Origin: JACKIC01 sp964543795
Lineage (GTDB): Bacteria > Planctomycetota > UBA1135 > UBA2386
Assembly (NCBI GenBank): GCA_964543795.1
Contig: CAZIZN010000003.1
Coordinates: forward strand, 62,001-126,000
Reading direction: 5' to 3'
Length of the DNA stretch: 64,000 nucleotides
Below the pieces are notes generated by a model that did not search any database, was not told the origin of the DNA, and saw nothing but the letters and a program-made list of their open reading frames with translations. The position numbers and the translations under genes are program-made. Below, one piece after another: positions 52,919 through 61,595 of this stretch; position 1 is the first letter of the stretch, and every line of letters begins with the position of its first letter.

Positions 52919-54301
52919 TCAAGCGCCCCGCGCCGCCTCGCGCCGCGTCCACCACCAGTAGTAGGGCACACCGGCGGCGAGGATGCAGAGCCCCTTGAGC
53001 GCGTTCTCGCGTTCCGACGGGTCCCACAGCAGCACCGCGACGAACAGCACCGACACGAGCACGAACACCGCCGGCGTGACGGGATACCCCGTGCAACGGT
53101 ACGGCCGCACGTGGTCGGGTCGCGTCGCACGCAGCCGGTAGACCCCCGCGACCGTCATCGCGTAGAAGAGGAACGCGGCGAACACCACGAACGCGGTGAT
53201 GTCCTCGAAGGTCTGCAGCACGACGACCAGCAGGACCGACCACACGGCCTGCACCCAGATCGACACCACCGGCGTGCCCCAGCGCGGACTGATCCGGTCG
53301 AGCGCGCGCGGCACCAGCCCGTCCTCCGCCATCGCGTAGAAGGCGCGCGGCGACGACAGGAAGTTCGGGTTGGCCGCACCCATCACGGAGATCGCGACGA
53401 GCAGGGTCAGGTAGCCGGCCGCCGCCGGCGAGAAGATGCGTGCGACCGTGAGGTAGGGCACCTCCTGCTTGTCGGCGAGGCCGCGCATCTCCTCGAACGG
53501 CACCACCTGCAGGTAGATCGCGTTGACGGCGGCGTAGACGAGCACGAGCACGCACACACCGATGACCAGACCGAGCGGCAAGTTGCGTTCGGGCCGTTTG
53601 AGTTCGGCGGCGTTGAACGGCAGCTGGTGCCAGCCCTCGTAGGCCCAGAAGATGCCCGTGAAGGCGGCGACGAGCCCCGCCGTGCTCCACGTCGTCGACG
53701 GCGACGACGCCGCCACCGGGCCGCTCGCGTCGCCGCCGGCGACGAGCACGATCCCGCCGACCACGATCATGCCGAGCGCACCGACCTTCGCGAACGTGGC
53801 GAGGTTCTGCAGCGCGGCGCCCACGACCACGCCCATGTGGTTGATGACGGCGAGTGCCAGGATCATCACCGTCGCGACGGCGGTGACGAGCAGCGGCTGC
53901 TGCCGCTGCGCTTCGCCGTCGATGCCGAACGTCGGCAGCAGGAACTCGGCGAAGATCACCGCCAGCGCGGCCACGGTGCCGGTGTTGATCACCCAGAAGA
54001 ACACCCAGCCGTAGAGGAAGGCGACGCCGCGCCCCCAGGCCTCGCGCAGGAACGCGTACTGGCCGCCCGCCTCGGGGAACATCGCCCCGAGTTCGCCGTA
54101 GGCGAACGCACCGAACAGGCACACGATGCCGAGGCCGATCCAGAAGGCGTAGATCCAGCCTTCGCTCGGCAGGCTCTGCGCCACCGCGAGCGGCTTGACG
54201 AAGATGCCCGAACCGATCACCGCGCCGACCGTGATCGACACGGCACTCACGAGGCCGAGCCGCCGCTGCAGTTGTCCCTGCGTCGATTGTCCCTGCGTCA
54301 T
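52919..54301 (-). CDS. APC-family amino acid permease
   Basis: 460 residues with about twelve membrane helices. The helix 1 signature LVSAVSITVGAVIGSGIFVKPLAVAQ and FGAFAYGELGAMFPEAGGQYAFLREAWG are the LAT/APC landmarks, as are FWAYEGWHQLPFNAAELKRPERNLP and VMGAANPNFLSSPRAFYAMAEDGLVP. It probably exchanges or imports amino acids across the inner membrane. The substrate cannot be read from the sequence. It diverges from the antiporter gene at 54376. Confidence 0.93.
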   Translation of the reverse strand: MTQGQSTQGQLQRRLGLVSAVSITVGAVIGSGIFVKPLAVAQSLPSEGWIYAFWIGLGIVCLFGAFAYGELGAMFPEAGGQYAFLREAWGRGVAFLYGWVFFWVINTGTVAALAVIFAEFLLPTFGIDGEAQRQQPLLVTAVATVMILALAVINHMGVVVGAALQNLATFAKVGALGMIVVGGIVLVAGGDASGPVAASSPSTTWSTAGLVAAFTGIFWAYEGWHQLPFNAAELKRPERNLPLGLVIGVCVLVLVYAAVNAIYLQVVPFEEMRGLADKQEVPYLTVARIFSPAAAGYLTLLVAISVMGAANPNFLSSPRAFYAMAEDGLVPRALDRISPRWGTPVVSIWVQAVWSVLLVVVLQTFEDITAFVVFAAFLFYAMTVAGVYRLRATRPDHVRPYRCTGYPVTPAVFVLVSVLFVAVLLWDPSERENALKGLCILAAGVPYYWWWTRREAARGA

Positions 54302-54375
54302 CGCGCGCGGAAGCTACCGCTGCCCGGCGGCACGAGGATGCGAAAACTCCGGCCCCACGGCTACAACGGCGGCCG

Positions 54376-56316
54376 ATGCGCCTTCGCACCCGCGCGCTGC
54401 TGGCCGCCGTGTTCGCGGCGCTGTTCCTCTCTCTGCCGGGCCCCGACCCCGACGGCGGCGGGCCGCACCTCGGCTACCTCGCGGTGCGCCAGTGGCTGCT
54501 CGACCCGGCCGCGTCGCCGCTCGCCGCGTGGACGCAGGGCGGCCACGTTCCGGGCCTCGCCGTCGACCTCGTGCAGAGTCCCACTTCGGCCACCGACCAC
54601 GATCGCGCCGCCTACGAACGGCTCGATGACGAATGGGCCGCCGCCCGCAGCGCCGAGGGCGCTGCCACCGTGCCCGGCCCGGCGCACGCACCGCAACTCG
54701 TGCTCGCCGTGCGCATCGGCCAGCGCGGCGTGCGCGCCGAGCTCGCGCGCCCCGACGGTGGCCTCTCGCGGCTCGAGACGCCGCTGCCCGGCCGTTGGTC
54801 CCTGCTGCCCGGAGCACTCGCGATCGCGCTGGCGATCCTGCTGCAGCGTGTGCTGCCAGCACTGCTGCTGGCGGGCCTCTGCGGCAGCGTCGCCGTCGTC
54901 TTCACCGCGCTGCTCCCGCCCGCGCTGCTGCCGGGCCTCGGCGCCGCGGCGCTGCACTTCGCCGGCGACGCGTTCCTGCGGCGCACGCTCGTCGAGGACT
55001 TCCATCTGCGCATCACGCTGTTCGTCGTGCTCCTGTTCGCCACCGTCGCGTGGACGAACGTCAACGGCGGCTTCCGCGGGCTCGTCGCGCTGCTGCAGCG
55101 GCGCGTGCGCGGCCCCGTCGGCGCCCAGTTCGCCACGTTCGCGAGCGGGCTCGTGCTGCTGTTCGACGACTACACGAGCTGCCTCGTCAGCGGCACCGCG
55201 ATGCGACCGCTCTGCGACCGGCTGCGGGTCTCGCGCGCGAAGCTCGCCTACCTCGTCGACTCGACCGCGGCGCCGGTCGCCGGCGTGTCGGTCGTGTCGA
55301 CGTGGATCGCCTACGAGATCTCGCAGTTTCGCGCCCCCCTGTCCCTCGTGACCCGCGCCGACGGCACGCCCTACGTCGCCGACGACGCGATGTCCGTGTT
55401 CCTCGCCAGCCTGCCGTTCCGCAGCTACTGCTGGTTCGCGCTCGGCCTCGTGCTGTTGGTGATCGTGCTGCGCCGGGATCTGCCGCCGATGCTCGCGGTC
55501 GAACGGGCGGCGCGCCGCGCCCCACCGCCCGCGGGCGACGGCGCCGAGGCGTCCGCCGAACCCGGCCGCGCCGCGCTCGCGCTCGCGCCGCTCGGCCTCC
55601 TGGTGCTGGGCAGCCTGCTGCTGCTGCTGCGCGGCTGGCCCATCGAACAGGCGCTGCCGATCGCGGCCGGCCTCGCGGCGCTGGTCGCGGCACTGCTGTC
55701 GCGGCTCGTCGCGCGGCTGCCGTGGCGCACGCTCGCCGCCGCGGCACTCGGCGCCGGACGCAGCCTCGCGGCGCCGCTCGCGGTGCTGTTCCTCGCCTGG
55801 ACGCTCGGTCACGTGACCAGCGACCTCGGCACGAGCCACTTCCTCGCCGCCGCGGTGCGCGGCTGGCTCTGGCCCGCGGCGCTGCCGATCGCGCTGTTCC
55901 TGCTGGCCGGCGCCATCGCGTTCGCGACCGGCTCGAGTTTCGGCACGATGGCCATCCTGCTGCCCCACGTCGTGCTGCTGGCCGCCGACCTGGGTCGCAG
56001 CAGCGATCTGCCCGGCGGGGCCGATCTGCTGCTGCTGCTCGGCATCGCCGCGGTGCTCGACGGCGCGATCTTCGGCGACCACTGCTCGCCGATCAGCGAC
56101 ACGACGCTGCTCAGTTCGCTCGCGAGCGGCTGCGACCACGTGCAGCACACCGCGACGCAGCTGCCCTACGCGCTCCTGGCGATGGCGACGGCCGCGCTGT
56201 TCGGCTACCTGCCGGCGGTCTGGCTCGGCCCGGGCGCATGGATGTTCGCGCTGCCCGCCGGTTTCGCGGCGATGGCCTTCGTGCTGCGACGTCTGGGCGG
56301 TGCCCCCGACGGCTGA
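54376..56316 (+). CDS. NhaC-family Na+/H+ antiporter-like transporter
   Basis: 646 residues. A signal-like first helix and a periplasmic segment (about 25-140) precede about eleven membrane helices. NhaC/YfmR-type motifs are clear: TNVNGGFRGLVALLQ, FDDYTSCLVSGTAMRPLCD, AYLVDSTAAPVAGVSVVSTWIAYE, ATGSSFGTMAILLPH and GDHCSPISDTTLLSSLASGCDH. The antiporter group exports Na+ for protons. The extra N-terminal domain of about 110 residues is not found in minimal NhaC proteins. A marine or saline habitat would fit. Confidence 0.9.
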   Translation: MRLRTRALLAAVFAALFLSLPGPDPDGGGPHLGYLAVRQWLLDPAASPLAAWTQGGHVPGLAVDLVQSPTSATDHDRAAYERLDDEWAAARSAEGAATVPGPAHAPQLVLAVRIGQRGVRAELARPDGGLSRLETPLPGRWSLLPGALAIALAILLQRVLPALLLAGLCGSVAVVFTALLPPALLPGLGAAALHFAGDAFLRRTLVEDFHLRITLFVVLLFATVAWTNVNGGFRGLVALLQRRVRGPVGAQFATFASGLVLLFDDYTSCLVSGTAMRPLCDRLRVSRAKLAYLVDSTAAPVAGVSVVSTWIAYEISQFRAPLSLVTRADGTPYVADDAMSVFLASLPFRSYCWFALGLVLLVIVLRRDLPPMLAVERAARRAPPPAGDGAEASAEPGRAALALAPLGLLVLGSLLLLLRGWPIEQALPIAAGLAALVAALLSRLVARLPWRTLAAAALGAGRSLAAPLAVLFLAWTLGHVTSDLGTSHFLAAAVRGWLWPAALPIALFLLAGAIAFATGSSFGTMAILLPHVVLLAADLGRSSDLPGGADLLLLLGIAAVLDGAIFGDHCSPISDTTLLSSLASGCDHVQHTATQLPYALLAMATAALFGYLPAVWLGPGAWMFALPAGFAAMAFVLRRLGGAPDG

Positions 56317-56325
56317 CGCCGAGCG

Positions 56326-57336
56326 CTAACGCAGGGCGGCGGCGAGTTCCTGGTGCCCGGGGGCCGACCGCTGGCCGTCGAGCCGCGCGGCGCAGGCCTG
56401 CCACAGCCGCGCGCGCAGCGTCTGGCCAGCGCGCAACGCCGCCCAGCCGAGGGCGACCGCCTCCGCCGCGGTCGGTTCGACGGGCTCGACCTCCGTCGCC
56501 GCGACCGTCGGGAACCGCAGGCCCTGCGCGCTGGCGAGCCGCAGCGTCAGGCGATCGCTGCGGCTGTCGGTGACCGTGGCGACGAGCTCCTGGCCGTCCC
56601 GACGCACCCGCACCGCGCGCGACCGCGCCAGCGGCTCGGGCATGCGCCATTCCGCCTCGGCCGTTGGCGGCCGCTGCGGGTCGTCGCCGAGCCCGAGCGC
56701 CGCGAACACGCCTGCCGTCGCAGGACCGCCCGCGAGCAACCGCCGCACGGCGGCCGCAGCGTCGTGGATGCGACCGACCGCGAGGTCCCCCTCGATCTGC
56801 CGCTGGCAGGCGACCAGCGGGTCGAAGGCCTTCTGCCGCCGCGCCAACACGGCCTCGCGCTGCGCGGCATCGAGCGGCTGCTGCAGCAGTTCGTCGAGCG
56901 TTGCGAACGCGCGGCCCAGTTCGCGCTGCTCGAGGCGCAGATCGACGAGGGACATGAGGCTCGCGAACCGGTCGGGTTCGAGACCGCGCGGCGCGGCCCC
57001 CCGGGTCTCGCCGGCCGGCGCGGCGGTCGCATCGGTGGTCGCCTCCGCCGGCGCTTCGGCCGGTGCTTCGGCAGCTGCCGGCGATGCCGGCGCGCCGGCC
57101 GCCGCAGCCGCCGAAGCCAGGACCCCGGGCGCCGCCCCGGGCTGTCCCGCGTCGGCCGGCGGCACCACGGCGGGCGGGCCGGCCGGCGGCACGGCGGCGG
57201 GTTCGGGGCTGCGGCCGAACCAACCCAGGCCCCGTCCCGACAGCCACAGGGCCAGCAGCACCAGCGCCACGAACGCCGGCCGGCGGCCGCGGCGACGGCG
57301 GCGGGCTCGAGCGGTGCGGGCGACCTGGGCGACCAT
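56326..57336 (-). CDS. Single-helix membrane protein with Ala/Pro-rich linker, unknown function
   Basis: 336 residues. A very basic N-terminus (RTARARRRRRGRR) and one helix (PAFVALVLLALWLSGRGLGW) are followed by about 85 residues of Ala/Pro linker and a soluble part with helices (LEQRELGRAFATLDELLQQPL, RIHDAAAAVRRLLAGG) and strands (RAVRVRRDGQELVATVTDSRSDRLTLRLASAQGLRF). A start 108 bases upstream would add more Arg-rich residues; the Met at 57336 is preferred. No family was recognised. It is tail to tail with the antiporter gene. Confidence 0.65.
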   Translation of the reverse strand: MVAQVARTARARRRRRGRRPAFVALVLLALWLSGRGLGWFGRSPEPAAVPPAGPPAVVPPADAGQPGAAPGVLASAAAAAGAPASPAAAEAPAEAPAEATTDATAAPAGETRGAAPRGLEPDRFASLMSLVDLRLEQRELGRAFATLDELLQQPLDAAQREAVLARRQKAFDPLVACQRQIEGDLAVGRIHDAAAAVRRLLAGGPATAGVFAALGLGDDPQRPPTAEAEWRMPEPLARSRAVRVRRDGQELVATVTDSRSDRLTLRLASAQGLRFPTVAATEVEPVEPTAAEAVALGWAALRAGQTLRARLWQACAARLDGQRSAPGHQELAAALR

Positions 57337-57415
57337 GCTGGCATTGTCGGCAGCGGTGCCGTCCGGTCTCCACCCCCAACTGCGGCGCCGGCCCCTCTTG
57401 CGCCGATGACGGCGC

Positions 57416-58213
57416 GTGCTCCTGTTCCTCGCGCTTGCGGCCATCGGCCTCGCCGCCGGCCTCGCCGCCTACGCGCTGGGCGTCCGCCGGCCGCGCGCGG
57501 CGCGGCCCGCACTCGGAGCGCTGCTGGTGCTGCTGCTCGGCAAGACCTGGCTCGACGCCCATCCCCATTGGGAATGGTGGTTCGCGCCGTGGCCGGCCTA
57601 CGCCTTCGTGCAAGGATTCGTGCTCTACCCGATCGCGACGGCGTTCTTCGGGTTGGCGGCGAGTCGCCTGCCGGTGCGCTGGAACCGCGCCGCCGTCGGC
57701 GCGGTCGCGCTGTTCGTGCTCGGGCACGGACTCTGGCGCCACGCGTGGCTGGTCCGCGTCGAGACGCACGGCGACGCACGCACCGCGGATGCCGAACACC
57801 ACGTGCGCCAGTCGACCATGTACACGTGCGGCCCGGCGGCCTGCGCCGCCGCGTTGTCGTGGTGCGGCATCACGATCGAGGAACGCAGCATGGCGCGGCT
57901 CTGCCTCGTGCGCCGCGGCGGCTCCCGCCTGTTCGACCTCTACCGCGGCCTCGTCCTCGGCCTCGAAGGCCGACCGTTCGAGGTCTCGATCGAGGCGCTG
58001 GACGCCGCGCAACTGCTCGCCGGCGAGATGCTCGTCGTCGCCGCCAACGGCAGCGGCAGCCATGCCCTCTGCATCCGCACGATCGGCGGTGTGGCGCACG
58101 TGCACGACCCGCTGCGCTTGCGCCGCGAGGTCTGGGACGCGGACCGACTCGAACGCGACTACCGCGGGCCCGCGATCGTCATCCGCCGGGCGGCCGTGGC
58201 CGCGCCGCGCTGA
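57416..58213 (+). CDS. Membrane protein with C39-like cysteine peptidase domain
   Basis: 265 residues from a GTG start. Three or four helices fill the first 115 residues. The second half is a C39 papain-like peptidase: Cys138 in QSTMYTCGPAACAAAL, His216 in GSGSHALCIRT and Asp231 in HVHDPLRL, the order of bacteriocin-leader peptidases. Here the peptidase follows the helices and there is no ABC transporter, so it could process a membrane or exported peptide. Neither a leader peptide nor an ABC gene is adjacent. Its end overlaps the convergent Nudix gene by 35 bases. Confidence 0.8.
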   Translation: MLLFLALAAIGLAAGLAAYALGVRRPRAARPALGALLVLLLGKTWLDAHPHWEWWFAPWPAYAFVQGFVLYPIATAFFGLAASRLPVRWNRAAVGAVALFVLGHGLWRHAWLVRVETHGDARTADAEHHVRQSTMYTCGPAACAAALSWCGITIEERSMARLCLVRRGGSRLFDLYRGLVLGLEGRPFEVSIEALDAAQLLAGEMLVVAANGSGSHALCIRTIGGVAHVHDPLRLRREVWDADRLERDYRGPAIVIRRAAVAAPR

Positions 58214-58763
58214 TCGCCGCGGTCTTCTCCGCGAGCCGCAGCACGCTCTCCTCTCCGGTCAGGAGCCGCAGTCCGGCGACGTCGACCCAGCGCAGCGCGT
58301 GCGACTCGGGCGAGAGCACGAGCGGCTGCGGCCGCGGCATCCGCAGCAGGAACCGCACGTCCCAGTGCTCGTGCTGCGGCTCCTCGCCGCGGGCGGGGAT
58401 GGTGTGCACGTCGAGGTCGAGCGGCACGAGGTCGCCGCCGCTCCACCGCACGAACTCGAACTCGGCGATGCCGGACTCCTCCTGCGCCTCGCGCAGGGCG
58501 GCGCGCTCGACGTGCGCCTCGCCGTCGACGTGGCCGCCGAGCTGCAGCCAACGACCGAGCTTGCGATGGTGCGTCAGCAACGCCTCTCTGCCGTCGGGCG
58601 AGACGATCCAGCACGACGCGGTGACGTGCCCGGGCACGCAGCTGCGCAGCAGGCAATCGGGGTGCGTGGCCGCGAACGCGCGGAACCGTTCGACCTGCGC
58701 GGCCTCGGCGGGCCAGGCCGCCGCGTAGCGCCGCAGCAGGTCGTTCAGGGGCTGTCGGTGCAT
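58179..58763 (-). CDS. Nudix hydrolase
   Basis: 194 residues. The Nudix box is complete: GGHVDGEAHVERAALREAQEESGI (G-x5-E-x7-REUxEExGU). Upstream TASCWIVSPDGREALLTHHRKLGRWLQL is the substrate-side strand pair. The enzyme cleaves a nucleoside diphosphate linked to another group; the target is not known. It is coupled to the AMP-ligase gene, whose 3' end overlaps its 5' end by 19 bases. Confidence 0.93.
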   Translation of the reverse strand: MHRQPLNDLLRRYAAAWPAEAAQVERFRAFAATHPDCLLRSCVPGHVTASCWIVSPDGREALLTHHRKLGRWLQLGGHVDGEAHVERAALREAQEESGIAEFEFVRWSGGDLVPLDLDVHTIPARGEEPQHEHWDVRFLLRMPRPQPLVLSPESHALRWVDVAGLRLLTGEESVLRLAEKTAAISAARPRPPGG

Positions 58764-60331
58764 GGCGGAAGGCTCCTGCGCAGGGCGTCTTCGTCGATCT
58801 TGCCGTTGGCGGTGTGGGGCAGCGAAGCGCGCACGACGACCGCGGCCGGCTGCAGGAACGACGGCAGGCGCGAACGGCAGCGCGCCGCGATCGCCGCGCG
58901 CAGCGCGGGATCGGCGGGATCGCCGGCGGCGAACAGCACGATGCGATGGCCGTCGGCGCCGCCGGGCAACCCCACCACCGCGACCTCGCCGACACCCGGC
59001 ACGCCGACGGCGGCGAGCGCGACTTCGTCGGGCGACACGCGATGCCCCTGCACCTTCAGCATGCGGTCGGCGCGGGCGACGAAGAAGTGCCGCCCGGCCG
59101 CGTCGCGGCGCACGAGGTCGCCCGAGTAGACGACGGTGCCCGGTCGACCGCGCGGGTCGGGCCGGAAGCGGGCCGCCGTCGCTTCGGGACGGCGCCAGTA
59201 GCCCTGCGCCACGAGCGCGCCGGCGTGCACGAGTTCGCCGGTCGCCGGCCCGTCCTGCACCGCGCCCGTGGCCGGATCGACGAGCAGCAGTTCGACGCCC
59301 GGCAGCGCGCGACCGAACGAGTCGGGGTGGGCGTCGAATTCGGCGGGGTCGAGGTAGGCGCTGCGGAACGCCTCGGTGAGTCCGTACATCGCGAACACCC
59401 GCACGTGCGGCCAGTGCGAGCGCAGTTCACGGCTGTCGGCGACCCGCAGCGCCCCGCCGCTGTTGGTGACGTAGCGCAGCGAGCGGCCGTCCGCCGCGGA
59501 CAGCGTGCCCGACGCGAGGCCGCGCGCGACCTGGTGCCACAAGGAAGGTACGCCGGCAAGGCCCGTGGGCTGCACCGTGCGCAACAGCTCGCGCAGTTCG
59601 CCGGCACCGAGCAGGTCCGCGGCGTGCAGACGCGCACCGGTGTGCAGCGCCGACAACAGCTGGTTGAGGCCGTAGTCGAAGCTGAACGGCAGCACCGCGA
59701 GCAGGTGGTCCGCCGCGCCCAACTCCAGGTAGTCGGCGACGAGCGCCGCACCCAGGCACAGGTTGCGGTGGTCCTGCACGATGCCCTTGGGCAGTCCCGT
59801 GCTGCCGCTCGTGTAGAGCAGCACCGCGGGAGCCGTCGCGGCGAGCCGCGGCAGCACCGCCGGGTCGTCGTGCAGCGGCACGGGCGCGCCCGGCACGGGC
59901 AACGGTTCGTCGCCGCAGCGCAGCACGGCGCGGCCGGCGAGCAGCGCTCCCGGGTCGCGCAGCGGCAGCAGGCGCAGGGCGCTCGTCGCCACCGCGAACG
60001 GCTCTGCGTCGGCGAGCACGTGGGCGATCTGGTCGTCCTTGAGCTTGCCGTGGATCGGCACGGCGATGCCGCCCGCGAGGCCCGCGGCTAGGATCAACGC
60101 GGCCTCGTCGAGCCCGCGCGTCAGCAGCACGGCGAGCCGGTCGCCGGGCGCGAACCCGGCCTGTACGAGCCCGGCGGCGAGGCGTTGCACGCGCAGGGCG
60201 AACTCCGGGCCGCTGGCGGTCCGGCCGCCCGCACACAACCACGGCGCGTCCGGCCGTGCCGCGGCACGCGCGACGAGCGCGCCGAGGTCGGACGCCGGCG
60301 AGGTCGCGGGGTTGGTCGAGCCGTTCGTCAT
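58745..60331 (-). CDS. AMP-forming acyl-CoA synthetase/ligase family protein
   Basis: 528 residues. The adenylate-forming core is readable: LLYTSGSTGLPKGIVQDHRNL (A3 motif with the glycine-serine loop and Lys), AMYGLTEAFRS (A5), YSGDLVRRDAAGRHFF (A7) and LPHTANGKIDEDAL with the catalytic Lys of A10. It activates a carboxylic acid as acyl-AMP, to load CoA or a carrier. No carrier protein is nearby. The substrate may be a fatty, aryl or amino acid; the compact acceptor region does not tell. A role in supplying starter acyl groups to the distant type III PKS is not supported by position. Confidence 0.9.
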   Translation of the reverse strand: MTNGSTNPATSPASDLGALVARAAARPDAPWLCAGGRTASGPEFALRVQRLAAGLVQAGFAPGDRLAVLLTRGLDEAALILAAGLAGGIAVPIHGKLKDDQIAHVLADAEPFAVATSALRLLPLRDPGALLAGRAVLRCGDEPLPVPGAPVPLHDDPAVLPRLAATAPAVLLYTSGSTGLPKGIVQDHRNLCLGAALVADYLELGAADHLLAVLPFSFDYGLNQLLSALHTGARLHAADLLGAGELRELLRTVQPTGLAGVPSLWHQVARGLASGTLSAADGRSLRYVTNSGGALRVADSRELRSHWPHVRVFAMYGLTEAFRSAYLDPAEFDAHPDSFGRALPGVELLLVDPATGAVQDGPATGELVHAGALVAQGYWRRPEATAARFRPDPRGRPGTVVYSGDLVRRDAAGRHFFVARADRMLKVQGHRVSPDEVALAAVGVPGVGEVAVVGLPGGADGHRIVLFAAGDPADPALRAAIAARCRSRLPSFLQPAAVVVRASLPHTANGKIDEDALRRSLPPCTDSP

Positions 60332-60377
60332 GCACCCGCGCGGCCTCGGGCCGCGGTGGAGCGAGGAGCCTGGACAG

Positions 60378-60407
60378 AAAAAAGGCCCGCCGCGGATGCG
60401 GCGAGCC
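60378..60407 (-). terminator. Rho-independent terminator after tRNA-Glu
   Basis: On the minus strand, a 10-base-pair stem (60398-60407 with 60384-60393, one G-T pair) with a four-base loop is followed by six T residues (60383-60378). It lies four bases after the tRNA CCA end. Confidence 0.9.
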
Positions 60408-60410
60408 GAT

Positions 60411-60488
60411 TGGTATCCCGGACGGGATTCGAACCCGTGTTACTAGAATGAAAATCTAGGGTCCTAGGCCGGACTAGACGACCGGGAC
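60411..60488 (-). tRNA. tRNA-Glu (anticodon UUC), CCA encoded
   Basis: On the minus strand the acceptor arms GTCCCGG and CCGGGAT pair (one G-T), the anticodon stem CTAGA/TCTAG encloses TTTTCAT with anticodon TTC, and the T arm has GGTTCGAATCCC. The discriminator and CCA are encoded (60414-60411). Length 78 bases including CCA. Confidence 0.97.
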
Positions 60489-60581
60489 GAACTTGCGGGC
60501 GAGGAGTCTAGGCAGTCGCGGGCGCTTTGCAAGACGGCCGCCGGGAGCCGCACCGGCGGGCGCTCCCGGGAGCGCCGCGGC

Positions 60582-61562
60582 TCACCCCAGGTTCTTCCAC
60601 TCCTTGACGCTCGGCAGCTCCTGCAGCGAGCCGATGCCGAACCGTTCGAGGAATTGCGGCGTGGTGCCGTACTGGAGCGGGCGCCCCGGCACGTCGGCGC
60701 GGCCGGTGACCTTGACGAGTTTGTGCTGCAGCAGCGTGCGCAGCATCGGGCCGGCCTTGACCCCGCGGATCGCCTCGATCTCGCCGCGCATGACCGGCTG
60801 CCGGTAGGCGATCACCGCGAGCGTCTCGAGCGCCGCGGGCGACAGCTTCTCGAGCTTCTTCACGCCGCGCAGTCGCTGCAGGTACGGGAACGTAGCCGGC
60901 GCCGACAGCCACTTCACCGTGTCGCCGGTGCGTGCGAGCTCGACCGGCATGCCGGCGGTTCGCAGCTGGTCCTGCAGCAGCCCGAGCGCCTGCTCGACGA
61001 GCTTCTGCGACGTGTTGCAGGCCTGCGCGAGGCGCAGCATCGACAGTCCTTCGCGCGAGGTGAGCATGAGCACGAACACCACGCGCGCGACCTCGGCCGC
61101 ATCCTGGAGCTCGGGCACCGGCGGCAGACCGTCGTCGTCCTCGGGCTCGTACTCCTCCTCGATCTCGACCGCGCCGGCTTCGTCGGCGACGGCCGCCCGC
61201 GCCGCGTCGAGGTCGACCGTGTCGTCGGCGCCACCCGTCGCCGGCAGCGCGGTCGCCGCCGGGATCGCGGCCTGGCGCTCGGATTCCGCCGCCTCGGTCC
61301 GCGGCTCGGCGTCGAGGCCAGGCCGGGCGATCTCGCCATCGGGCTCCTCGGCGGACTGGTCGGCGGACGCGTCGGCGGGCCCGCGCGAGGGCAACCGCGG
61401 CACGTCAGACACGGCCCGGTTCTCCACCACGAGGTCCTCGGCGATGGTGCTGCGTTCGTGGGCCACCCACTCGCCGGGCCCCTTGCGGGCGTCGCGCGCA
61501 CCGCGGCGCGGCTGTCCCTCGTCGGTCGTGTCGGGCGGCAGTTCGCGCGAGATCTCGTCCAT
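60582..61562 (-). CDS. scpB: Segregation and condensation protein B
   Basis: 326 residues, longer than the usual 180-250 because of an acidic N-terminal extension of about 150 residues (for example VEIEEEYEPEDDDGLPPVPE). The ScpB winged-helix region begins near AAEVARVVFVLMLTSREGLSMLRLAQACN, with LSPAALETLAVIAYRQPVMRGEIEAIRGVKAGPMLRTLLQ and the end RPLQYGTTPQFLERFGIGSLQELP. ScpB binds ScpA and SMC in chromosome condensation. scpA is not next to it, which is less common. The ATG at 61562 is preferred over a GTG six codons upstream. Confidence 0.95.
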   Translation of the reverse strand: MDEISRELPPDTTDEGQPRRGARDARKGPGEWVAHERSTIAEDLVVENRAVSDVPRLPSRGPADASADQSAEEPDGEIARPGLDAEPRTEAAESERQAAIPAATALPATGGADDTVDLDAARAAVADEAGAVEIEEEYEPEDDDGLPPVPELQDAAEVARVVFVLMLTSREGLSMLRLAQACNTSQKLVEQALGLLQDQLRTAGMPVELARTGDTVKWLSAPATFPYLQRLRGVKKLEKLSPAALETLAVIAYRQPVMRGEIEAIRGVKAGPMLRTLLQHKLVKVTGRADVPGRPLQYGTTPQFLERFGIGSLQELPSVKEWKNLG

Positions 61563-61595
61563 GGCCCGGTCTTCTAGCACACCGCATGACGGCTG

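Noticed and set aside
57416..58213. C39 peptidase as part of a bacteriocin export system
   Set aside because: No ABC transporter, membrane fusion protein or double-Gly precursor peptide is nearby.
58745..60331. AMP-ligase as part of a nonribosomal peptide cluster
   Set aside because: No carrier, condensation or thioesterase domains are adjacent; the neighbours are a Nudix gene and a tRNA gene.
60332..60581. tRNA gene as an integration site for a mobile element
   Set aside because: No integrase, direct repeat of the tRNA end or change in gene character was seen on either side.
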